Origin: an uncultured Bacilli bacterium
GTDB taxonomy: Bacteria; Bacillota_I; Bacilli_A; RF39; UBA660
DNA: 11,350 nucleotides
Assembly (NCBI GenBank): GCA_948760655.1
Contig: CAQBKK010000036.1
Span: 1 to 11,350 of the forward strand
Direction of reading: 5' to 3'
The notes beneath the pieces are model-generated. The model made no database searches and was not told the origin of the DNA. It saw nothing but the letters and a program-made list of their open reading frames with translations. Of this stretch, positions 1 to 5,067 are shown one piece after another (positions within the stretch are counted from its first letter, which is position 1; every line of letters starts with the position of its first letter). The position numbers and the translations under genes were made by a program.

Positions 1-175
1 CTAGAGTTACATGAAAAATGTTAGATAACATAGTTAAACTTTTTATATCAGGATAGCTTTTATTTGTCTCCCAATTCGATATTGTTTGTCTTGAAACAAA
101 TACCTTTAATGCTAATTCATCTTGCGAAATATTTTGTTTTGCTCTATGCGTTTTTATTTTTTCTCCAACATTCAT
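1..175 (-). CDS. XRE-family HTH transcriptional regulator, N-terminal part (runs off the left edge)
   Basis: This is the first 58 residues of a Cro/C1-type DNA-binding protein. The start is MNVGEKIKTHR, followed by the helix-turn-helix: ISQDELALKV (helix 2 with the Q-E/D-L-A signature), then FVSRQTISNWE (recognition helix) and the N-x-S-x-P-D-I motif of the XRE fold. A GGAGGTG ribosome site at about 180-186 lies 5 bases before the ATG, which supports this start. The protein continues past the window, so any C-terminal sensor or oligomerisation domain is unseen. Proteins with this beginning are usually small soluble repressors, many of them autoregulatory. A perfect palindrome sits over its own promoter, which fits. 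The regulated genes cannot be told from here. Confidence 0.88.
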   Translation of the reverse strand, partial: MNVGEKIKTHRAKQNISQDELALKVFVSRQTISNWETNKSYPDIKSLTMLSNIFHVTL

Positions 176-194
176 TTTGCACCTCCAATTACAT

Positions 195-225
195 TTTATA
201 GAAGAATAATATTTTTGTCTGTCAA
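195..225 (-). promoter_or_regulatory. Probable promoter of the XRE regulator
   Basis: On the minus strand a perfect -35 box TTGACA (225 to 220) is followed 19 bases later by TATAAA (200 to 195), about 20 bases before the start codon. The spacing is longer than the ideal 17, so the -10 assignment is less certain than the -35. The -35 box is one arm of the palindrome at 220-237. Confidence 0.5.
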
Positions 226-237
226 AAGTCTTTGACA
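220..237. repeat. Perfect inverted repeat TGTCAAA-AGTC-TTTGACA, candidate operator
   Basis: Seven-base arms match exactly around a 4-base spacer. The left arm contains the -35 hexamer of the XRE gene on the minus strand, so a dimer bound here would block RNA polymerase. Inference: this is the autoregulatory operator of the adjacent XRE repressor. The right arm also gives TTGACA on the plus strand, but I see no matching -10 box downstream. Confidence 0.5.
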
Positions 238-639
238 TCAAGTTATTAGTAATGAATCGTAGTAAATATTCTCCTTAATTATAACAAAAAAATAACAAAT
301 CATAAGCACAATTTGATTTATAAATTGACTATCTAAGTTTTGTCCATACTAAATTTATATAAATATTATATCATGACTAAAATCACGCAAATATGCATTT
401 TTCTAAGATTTTCGTATATTATAGTAATATATATGATAAAATGAATTTGTTAATTTATTTTGAATGTTGTATTATCTTAATATTTTTGTTGAACATGCAG
501 TTAGATAGATTCTTTGAACTCTGTAATTTGCCATTCTCACTTAAACTCTTGGTAAATAATTTAACATAAAAAATAAGATATAAATATTAAATTATTTACA
601 TCTTAAAGTATACTTGCTATGTAATGATTCAAATGATAA
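238..639. other. AT-rich stretch with no recognisable gene
   Basis: About 400 bases rich in stop codons in all frames. I found no start codon with a ribosome site, no RNA gene and no protein motif. It sits between the XRE promoter and the transposase remnant. It may hold the more decayed front half of that element, but nothing legible supports this. Confidence 0.5.
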
Positions 640-885
640 AACAATATTTGAAAATGGTCTAAAAAATCAGGTATCTAACATGACTTAATTAAACCTTACA
701 CCTCCAAATATAATGGTAAGGTGAAACGAAGTCATAGGAAAGATAATAAACGGTTTTATTTGTCTCATCGCTTTTATTCCTTAGGAGATGCCAAAATAAT
801 CAGTTGAAAGTTTACTTAAAAGAATACAATAAATTTCCTATGCAACCTCTCAATTGGTGATGAATATTTTAATTTGCTAAAATAA
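640..885 (+). pseudogene. C-terminal remnant of an integrase-core (rve/DDE, IS481-like) transposase
   Basis: Pieces of one transposase tail are readable in order in three frames. The first piece (641 onward) gives TIFENGLK. The second (from 664) gives KSGI, a stop, then HDLIKPYTSKYNGKVKRSHRKDN and on to YSLGDAK, ending at TGA 805-807. After a frame change at about 801 it continues QLKVYLKEYNKFPMQPLNW, and after another at about 859 it ends DEYFNLLK with TAA at 883-885. The pattern P-Y-T-x-K-x-N-G-K-V-E-R-S-H-R-K-D-N is typical of this transposase type. The glutamate of the V-E-R motif, the catalytic E of the DDE triad in this fold, is lysine here (AAA at 724-726). With at least three frame changes, one internal stop and a lost catalytic residue, the element is dead. 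The N-terminal half and inverted repeats were not found. The family subtype is my best recollection. Confidence 0.7.
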
Positions 886-923
886 TCTTATCGTTGGTTT
901 CTCGTTACTTTGTAACTTTTATT

Positions 924-1200
924 TTACAAAACTACAATTCTTTTTTTTCCATAGATTTGAATTTCTTCTTTTATTATGTTATTCTTTATTAAGAAGAGAT
1001 AAACAACTTGCCCCCCGTTTATAGAAAAATTATTTAATTCATAGCAATTTAATTTAGTTACATTTTTTGCTATTAAAAATGAATGTTTACCATCGAGGCA
1101 TCCAATATCACAAGCCTCTATTTTTTATCTTTAAATTTTTTTTATTTCGTTATCATTTCAATACACTACCCATACATATTTATATATATCATTTTCCTCC
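924..1200 (-). pseudogene. Possible remnant of a SAM-dependent methyltransferase
   Basis: A minus-strand frame stays open for about 67 codons (1124 down to the stop at 924-926) with no start codon. Near its beginning it reads EACDIGCLDGKHSFLIAKN and then VTKLNCYELNNFSIN. This resembles motif I of class I methyltransferases (hhD-h-G-C-x-D-G-x-H-S, then an acidic or polar residue ending strand 2). Upstream in the same frame, VVY-stop-NDNEIKK is interrupted by several stops. A GGAGG followed by ATG lies just before it, at about 1190. Downstream of SIN the similarity fades after a run of six G. If real, it is a decayed gene. The call rests on one motif, so chance is a live alternative. Confidence 0.3.
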
Positions 1201-1261
1201 AAAATTATGTAACAATACTAATTATAAGAAAAAATCTAAAAAACAAAATTCTTCCAATGCC

Positions 1262-1435
1262 CTATACATTGGGACTTTTTAAAATTTTATCACTAAGAGT
1301 AATCAGATGATTAATAACCCAACATCCTAAAATAGTATCTGGTTTAAGTTCTGGAGTAACAGTAAATGTATTTGTACTTGTTTTTTTTGCTTTTCCAATA
1401 ATTGCTTTCGTTACAATCTCTTTAAAATTAGCCAT
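1262..1435 (-). pseudogene. cotE: Truncated CotE-like outer spore coat morphogenetic protein
   Basis: The 57-residue frame starts MANFKEIVTKAIIGKAKK and continues through TVTPELKPDTILGCWVINH. This matches the N-terminus of Bacillus CotE as I recall it (…EIITKAVVAKGRK… SPEKKPSSILGGWIINH). CotE is about 180 residues and organises the outer spore coat in the mother cell. Here similarity stops right after INH, and a 14-residue unrelated tail precedes TAG. I found no CotE continuation in any frame downstream. GAGGAGGG at 1446-1453 sets the start at 1435. A longer frame from 1492 begins upstream of the predicted transcription start, so I reject it. A sigma K/E-like promoter lies directly upstream. 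The conserved 43 residues are intact, so this may be a recent truncation or, less likely, a short functional version. Confidence 0.7.
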
Positions 1436-1458
1436 TTTCCTATAACCCTCCTCTAATT

Positions 1459-1486
1459 TAATGTATGCACATAGCTCCAATTTGTG
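1459..1486 (-). promoter_or_regulatory. Mother-cell sporulation promoter (sigma K/sigma E-like) of the cotE fragment
   Basis: On the minus strand, CACA (1486 to 1483) is followed by CATACATTA (1467 to 1459), with 16 bases between the AC core and CATA. This meets the sigma K consensus mACm-N16-CATAnnnTA, and the -10 also meets the sigma E form CATACAnT. In B. subtilis cotE is transcribed from sigma E and sigma K promoters, so the match sits where one would expect it. The predicted start is close to the ribosome site, giving a very short leader. Confidence 0.6.
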
Positions 1487-1494
1487 ACCCAAAG

Positions 1495-1523
1495 TTGCAT
1501 AAATAACCCCCTTATGCTATAGT
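1495..1523 (+). promoter_or_regulatory. Probable housekeeping promoter of the lipoprotein gene
   Basis: TTGCAT (1495-1500) and TATAGT (1518-1523) are separated by 17 bases. The -10 is a good match and the -35 a modest one. The AGAGGAGA ribosome site (1538-1545) and the ATG at 1552 follow. It diverges from the cotE promoter, and the two promoter regions lie nearly back to back. Confidence 0.45.
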
Positions 1524-1551
1524 AGGTAACAATGAAAAGAGGAGATTTTTT

Positions 1552-2323
1552 ATGAACAATCAATTTATATGGAAAGGAAAGAAAGAAAAAGGAAAATAAA
1601 TTTCTAAAAACAAGAATTTATCTTGTTGGATTAAGTGCTTTAAGTGTAATGCTACTATCAAGTTGTAAAAACAAAGATACACGAATAAATAATATTGATG
1701 ATTACTATATACTTCGAATTGCTGATGAAAATGGCACAAAAAATAATATCATTTACATAATACATGGCATATCCATAACTAATACTAACGACTGGTGGTG
1801 TATAGATGGAAAAATTCGTTTCTATAGCGAAAAATATTATGAAAAGGGGACAAACTCATCTCTTCAAGATTTTTCTCCCATTCAACTGATTCCCTATACT
1901 AACGTTTTAAAAAAAGACACCTATTATAAATCGAATGTAGAAAATAATGAAGAAAATCAAGCATTTATAGCACACGCTTTAGAAAACTTTGCTTTTGCGA
2001 CACACGTAACGTATACATATAAAGAAAAAACTTACGAATACCATTGCGACGTCTATGAAATCGAAAATCAATTAACAGATGAAAAGCGTTTCGTAATGGG
2101 TTATCCATTAATTGAAGGAGAAACCAACCCTACTCAAATTTACGATGCACTAAACGCAAGTTTTATTTATTTACAAACAAGTGAATTTGCAACAAAGATA
2201 CCAAGTGAACTAGATAGTATGAATACGTTTACTTTAAAAGAAGGACACACAATTTTAGAAAATATTACGACATTTGAAAAGAATGCAACTACCAGAACTC
2301 AAAAACTAGAAAATAATGAATAA
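1552..2323 (+). pseudogene. Putative lipoprotein of unknown function, frameshifted before its signal peptide
   Basis: The body of the protein is open from 1649 to 2323, but a start there leaves only MLLSSC, too short to be exported. In the same frame just upstream lies KENKFLKTRIYLVGLSALSV, giving a complete lipoprotein signal with lipobox LSSC, yet no ATG, GTG or TTG precedes it. The well-placed ATG at 1552 (ribosome site AGAGGAGA, 6-base gap) reads in another frame and stops at 1597-1599 after 15 codons. Removing one A, for example from the A5 run at 1586-1590, joins the two into a 256-residue protein with Cys38 as the lipidated residue. The mature part (W-W near its start, a charged helical C-terminus) matches no family I know. 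The break could be a true mutation, an assembly error, or use of a rare AUC/AUU start. A translated short form is unlikely to be exported. Confidence 0.65.
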
Positions 2324-2373
2324 TCAACAAAATTATAATATTTTATGTTATTATCTTAATAGGAGATGAAAAA

Positions 2374-2721
2374 ATGGATTGTTTATTTTGTAAAATAATA
2401 AAAGGAGAAATACCCGCCTATAAAATATATGAAGATGATGTTGTTATTGCTTTTTTAGATATAAATCCAAGGGATAATGGTCATACTCTAGTAGTTCCAA
2501 AAAAACATTTTGAAACGTTATTTGAAATGGAAGAAAGCACACTACTACATATAAACCAAATTGTAAAAAAGTTAGTTCCAGAATTACAAGAAAAATTAGG
2601 AGCCACTAGCTTTCATATCAACAACAATTATTTAGACAATATAGTAAATCATTACCATGTACATATTGTACCAAATTTTAAAAAACCAGTAGAAGAAATT
2701 TACAACATTTTAAAACAGTAA
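2374..2721 (+). CDS. HIT-family nucleotide-binding protein/hydrolase
   Basis: A 115-residue histidine-triad protein. It opens CLFCKIIKGEIPAYKIYED and has D-I-N-P-R-D-N-G-H-T-L-V-V-P-K-K-H in the middle, both hallmarks of the Hint/Hit group. The catalytic triad is H93-Y-H95-V-H97-I-V, where H95 is the expected nucleophile. C3, C6, H45 and a triad histidine could bind zinc, as in some Hint proteins. Such enzymes cleave phosphoramidates or AMP-linked nucleotides in the cytoplasm. At 115 residues it is about 20 shorter than many HIT proteins, and the segment before the triad (INNNYLDNIVNHYH) lacks the usual N-x-G-x-x-A-G-Q loop, so substrate preference may differ. AGGAGA at 2361-2366 sets the start. 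The stop codon is inside the terminator stem. The next gene is convergent. Confidence 0.9.
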   Translation: MDCLFCKIIKGEIPAYKIYEDDVVIAFLDINPRDNGHTLVVPKKHFETLFEMEESTLLHINQIVKKLVPELQEKLGATSFHINNNYLDNIVNHYHVHIVPNFKKPVEEIYNILKQ

Positions 2722-2741
2722 CCAAAAGTTACTGTTTTTTT
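2712..2741. terminator. Bidirectional rho-independent terminator between HIT and HerA-like genes
   Basis: An 11-bp perfect stem AAAACAGTAAC (2712-2722) / GTTACTGTTTT (2728-2738) with loop CAAAA, followed by a T run on the plus strand. It includes the TAA of the HIT gene. On the minus strand the stem is followed by TTTTAAAA, so it can also end the ATPase message. The ATPase stop codon lies at its edge. Confidence 0.85.
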
Positions 2742-4521
2742 ATTCATACCAACTATTTTCAATATTTATATTACTACTTTGTGGCATAGGATCTGGTAAA
2801 TTTAATTTTGTAAGAAGTGGCACTTTAAAAGCACTACCAAACACCAAAGCTGTTCCTGGATGCAATGTTTTTATTTTTTCAATATCTTGATTGGTCAAAT
2901 TACTTGAAATCGAAACAACAATATTCAAATCTTCTGGATGAAACAATCTAAAAATCAAAAAGTTGGAACATTGTGATAAACACGTTGTCGATAGTTCACT
3001 AGGTCTTTGAGTAATAAAACCTAAAATCAAACCATACTTTCTTCCTTCCTTTGTAATGCGATCAAATATATTATAACCAATCACATTTATATCATTATCA
3101 TTTTGAACATAACGATGTGCCTCTTCTATAATAATATGAATTGGAAAACTTGCTCTTATCTTTAAAGAAGTAGCAAATTCAAAAAATAATTTCATATAAA
3201 GTTTTGTAAGAACTTTAGCAAATCTTTCATCTATATAATTAAAATTCATATTTAAAAGTTGGGCATATTCATTATCATTCGTTAAGAACATACTTTTAAC
3301 AAATTGTTCTTTCTCAATATAACTTCCACTATACTCAAAATAAATTCGATCTGTGCTATTCAAAATAGAATGCATTCTAACTCGTAAATCATTTGCTTTT
3401 TCATACAAATTTGCATTATGAAGCATACCTTCACTCATCAAAGCAAACTCTAACGCATTATACAAATCTTCTAAAGAATAAACAAGTTCTGTTTGATCAA
3501 CCTCAAATGTTTCCAAAGTAGTAAATCCATTTAAAAATTCAATAACAAACTGCAAAGCTCCCATTTTACCATTTTGATCAATATTTAAACATTGTTTTAA
3601 TGTCCTTGTATATCCTGGTTGAACAATCGCACTTTCTAAATTAAGATTTGTTGTATGAAACTTATTCAATGTAGAAATAATTAAATCACTAAGTTGGGTA
3701 GAAGATTTACCACTTCCAATAATATCTAATAAACTCTTAGCAATAATAGAATTTTTATACTTATTGGCTTTTTCTCCTGCTCCTTTAAAAATGGCAACAT
3801 ATTGTAATGTTTTTTCTAAAATAGGTAGCAATGTATAATCATTAACATTTAAAAGCAATGCTAAATCATCCACTTCTAAAAAATAAGCTGGAATGCGAAC
3901 TATTTCTGTTGTGGCTTCATCTATATCTGTTCTAGTTGTATAATATTTTACATTGATACCCTGTAAACTATCAATTTTAGATAAAGCAGTGTGATACTCT
4001 CCATATACATCAAAAATAACCATATGAGCATTTTTGGGCATTTTATTATTATAATAAAACATATTTTGGACAAGACTAGCCACTCCACACGACTTTCCAC
4101 ACCCAGAATTTCCAATAATAGCAAAATGTTGGGTTAAAAAATCATTCATTTGAGCAGTTACTTTAAATCCATCATATAAAGAAGAAGAACCAATTAAAAT
4201 ATTTTCAGATGCCATATAATCTTGTGAACCTATAATAAGCTCTAATTCTTGTTTATACACAATTCTACAAATACTAGAAATATTAGGATAACGAACAACG
4301 CCCGAAATAAAAGTATTATCTTTTATTTCTCCTAAAAGTAAAATATTTATTTCTGAAGCATCCATTCCTATAATTTCTCCAACAATTTTAGAGCCAGTAG
4401 AAGAATCCGAACCATTATCTTCAAAAATAACATGAAAATTAATTACATTCGCTTGAATGATTTTTTTTAAATTTTCTACTTTCACAATTTTTTCATCTAC
4501 TTTTAATATTCTTCCAAACAT
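2740..4521 (-). CDS. HerA-like hexameric ATPase (HAS-barrel/DUF87, FtsK-HerA superfamily)
   Basis: 593 residues. The N-terminus MFGRILKVDEKIVKV is a HAS-barrel start, with the barrel running to about residue 75. Walker A is GNSGCGKS at 137-144, followed by VIFDVYGEY (168-176). Walker B is IHIIIEEAH at 461-469. The C-terminal part has the HerA-type ITKEGRKYGLILGFITQRPSEL (489-510, sensor Q-R-P) and FRLFHPED. HerA ATPases form ring hexamers that pump or unwind DNA, usually with a nuclease such as NurA, and some partner SIR2-type effectors in phage defence. No nuclease or effector lies next to it here, so a housekeeping DNA-processing role is as likely as defence. AGGGTGA before the ATG supports the start. 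The leader upstream contains an inverted repeat and an intrinsic terminator. The middle (residues 250-440) is less conserved and I cannot assign it. Confidence 0.87.
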   Translation of the reverse strand: MFGRILKVDEKIVKVENLKKIIQANVINFHVIFEDNGSDSSTGSKIVGEIIGMDASEINILLLGEIKDNTFISGVVRYPNISSICRIVYKQELELIIGSQDYMASENILIGSSSLYDGFKVTAQMNDFLTQHFAIIGNSGCGKSCGVASLVQNMFYYNNKMPKNAHMVIFDVYGEYHTALSKIDSLQGINVKYYTTRTDIDEATTEIVRIPAYFLEVDDLALLLNVNDYTLLPILEKTLQYVAIFKGAGEKANKYKNSIIAKSLLDIIGSGKSSTQLSDLIISTLNKFHTTNLNLESAIVQPGYTRTLKQCLNIDQNGKMGALQFVIEFLNGFTTLETFEVDQTELVYSLEDLYNALEFALMSEGMLHNANLYEKANDLRVRMHSILNSTDRIYFEYSGSYIEKEQFVKSMFLTNDNEYAQLLNMNFNYIDERFAKVLTKLYMKLFFEFATSLKIRASFPIHIIIEEAHRYVQNDNDINVIGYNIFDRITKEGRKYGLILGFITQRPSELSTTCLSQCSNFLIFRLFHPEDLNIVVSISSNLTNQDIEKIKTLHPGTALVFGSAFKVPLLTKLNLPDPMPQSSNINIENSWYE

Positions 4522-4532
4522 AAACTAGTCAC

Positions 4533-4549
4533 CCTATTCTTCTAATAGG
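4533..4549. repeat. Small inverted repeat just upstream of the HerA-like gene
   Basis: CCTATT (4533-4538) and AATAGG (4544-4549) pair perfectly around five bases. In the minus-strand message this hairpin would place its 3' arm over the first bases of the AGGGTGA ribosome site, so it could dampen initiation. The six pairs are AT-rich, so the effect is uncertain. Confidence 0.35.
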
Positions 4550-4566
4550 ATACCATAAAAAAAATA

Positions 4567-4594
4567 AAAAAGGAAGTTTTAACACTCCCTCTTT
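4567..4594 (-). terminator. Intrinsic terminator in the leader of the HerA-like gene
   Basis: In the minus-strand RNA, AAAGAGGGAGT pairs with ACTTCCTTTTT across the loop GTTAAA, with two G-U pairs, and a U-rich tail follows. It lies 46 bases before the ATPase start codon and downstream of a promoter-like sequence at 4628-4656. It may be a second terminator for the yjcZ-like genes or an attenuator for the ATPase. Confidence 0.6.
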
Positions 4595-4627
4595 CAAAGT
4601 AATTTTATTTTTTTTCTAATTTTATTT

Positions 4628-4656
4628 AGTATAAACAAATTTCCACTATATTTAAA
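4628..4656 (-). promoter_or_regulatory. Possible promoter for the HerA-like gene
   Basis: On the minus strand TTTAAA (4656 to 4651) and TATACT (4633 to 4628) are 17 bases apart. Both are partial matches to consensus. It lies between two terminators, so transcription starting here would have to pass the hairpin at 4567-4594 to reach the ATPase. Confidence 0.35.
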
Positions 4657-4659
4657 GCA

Positions 4660-4685
4660 GAAAAAAAGAAGGTTCATCCTCCCTT
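4660..4685 (-). terminator. Terminator after the yjcZ-like pair
   Basis: Directly after the TAA of the second small gene, minus-strand RNA AAGGGAGG (4685 to 4678) pairs with CCTTCTTT (4672 to 4665) across the loop ATGAA, with two G-U pairs, followed by a U run. It marks the end of a two-gene transcript. Confidence 0.7.
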
Positions 4686-4817
4686 TTAATATACTCCGAA
4701 TCCGCTAAATCCTGCAAAAATAATAGCCAATAAGATAAATAATACAATAATAATTAATGCACTATTAATTCCTTGATTATTATTACAGTTCTCTGGATTC
4801 TTTTTACAGCAGTTCAT
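4686..4817 (-). CDS. YjcZ-like small sporulation-associated membrane protein (second of pair)
   Basis: 43 residues: MNCCKKNPENCNNNQGINSA, then about 16 hydrophobic residues (LIIIVLFILLAIIFAG) and FSGFGVY. The layout matches the YjcZ/YtrI-type mini-proteins of Firmicutes: short Cys/Asn-rich head, a single L/I-V-L-F-I-L-L helix, and a Gly-rich end. Several such proteins are found in spores or made late in sporulation. AAGGAGGTG at 4826-4834 is a near-perfect ribosome site. It lies 32 bases after the sister gene and shares its promoter and terminator. Five Asn/Gln residues separate a three-Cys head from the helix. The molecular role of this family is unknown. Confidence 0.75.
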   Translation of the reverse strand: MNCCKKNPENCNNNQGINSALIIIVLFILLAIIFAGFSGFGVY

Positions 4818-4849
4818 TAACTGGACACCTCCTTAAATTTTTTTAAAGA

Positions 4850-4942
4850 CTAAATGAAAGCCCCTACGATAATAATTAATAAAATAAAAAGTACAAGTAT
4901 AATAGCTGGTCCTAAACCATTATTTCCACAACATTGACTCAT
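4850..4942 (-). CDS. YjcZ-like small sporulation-associated membrane protein (first of pair)
   Basis: 30 residues: MSQCCGNNGLGPAIILVLFI followed by LLIIIVGAFI. It has the C-C-G head, the G-x-A-h-I-L-V-L-F-I-L-L-I-I-I-V core and a short tail typical of YjcZ proteins, which are usually annotated as sporulation proteins. AAAGGAGG at 4953-4960 sets the start. It is first in a two-gene unit behind a sigma K/E-like promoter, which independently supports sporulation expression. It is probably membrane-associated and too short for an enzyme. It and its neighbour likely arose by tandem duplication, because the L-V-L-F-I-L-L core is shared while the heads differ. Confidence 0.8.
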   Translation of the reverse strand: MSQCCGNNGLGPAIILVLFILLIIIVGAFI

Positions 4943-4977
4943 AATCTTCTATCCTCCTTTATTTGTCTTTTCACTTA

Positions 4978-5005
4978 TATTGTATGGTAAGTTTAAGAGT
5001 TGGTG
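4978..5005 (-). promoter_or_regulatory. Mother-cell sporulation promoter (sigma K/sigma E-like) of the yjcZ-like pair
   Basis: On the minus strand CACC (5005 to 5002) and CATACAATA (4986 to 4978) have 16 bases between the AC core and CATA. This is a full match to sigma K mACm-N16-CATAnnnTA, and the -10 is an exact sigma E CATACAAT. The predicted start is near 4971, giving a leader of about 29 bases that contains the ribosome site. The spacing is identical to the promoter at 1459-1486. Confidence 0.68.
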
Positions 5006-5015
5006 AGTGTTCTTC

Positions 5016-5044
5016 TTGTATTTTTTTCGTATTTTGTTTATAAT
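5016..5044 (+). promoter_or_regulatory. Housekeeping promoter of the prsA-like gene
   Basis: TTGTAT (5016-5021) and a perfect TATAAT (5039-5044) are separated by exactly 17 bases, with AGGAGGA at 5056-5062. It diverges from the sporulation promoter, and the two -35 regions are only about 10 bases apart. Confidence 0.7.
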
Positions 5045-5067
5045 AAAGATTGTTTAGGAGGATATAA

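Noticed and set aside
693..722. Inverted repeat ACCTTAC/GTAAGGT with a 16-base loop
   Set aside because: It lies inside the transposase remnant, where the bases encode the P-Y-T…N-G-K-V motif. There is no T run after it, so it is coincidental.
1096..1119. GAGGC/GCCTC hairpin followed by a T run on the plus strand, like a terminator
   Set aside because: The stem is only 5 bp with a 14-base loop and no plus-strand gene precedes it. The bases also read as part of the methyltransferase-like frame.
1067..1310. Two overlapping plus-strand open frames of 71-75 codons
   Set aside because: They have low-complexity F/I/Y/N/K-rich translations and no ribosome site, and they overlap the minus-strand cotE and methyltransferase-like frames. 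They are typical chance frames in AT-rich DNA.
1436..1492. Extended N-terminus of the cotE frame from an ATG at 1492
   Set aside because: It has no ribosome site and would start upstream of the predicted transcription start. The family start matches the internal Met at 1435.
2740..4521. Phage-defence island built around the HerA-like ATPase
   Set aside because: There is no nuclease, SIR2 or other effector beside it, and the neighbours are housekeeping genes with their own terminators. I keep it only as a solitary ATPase.
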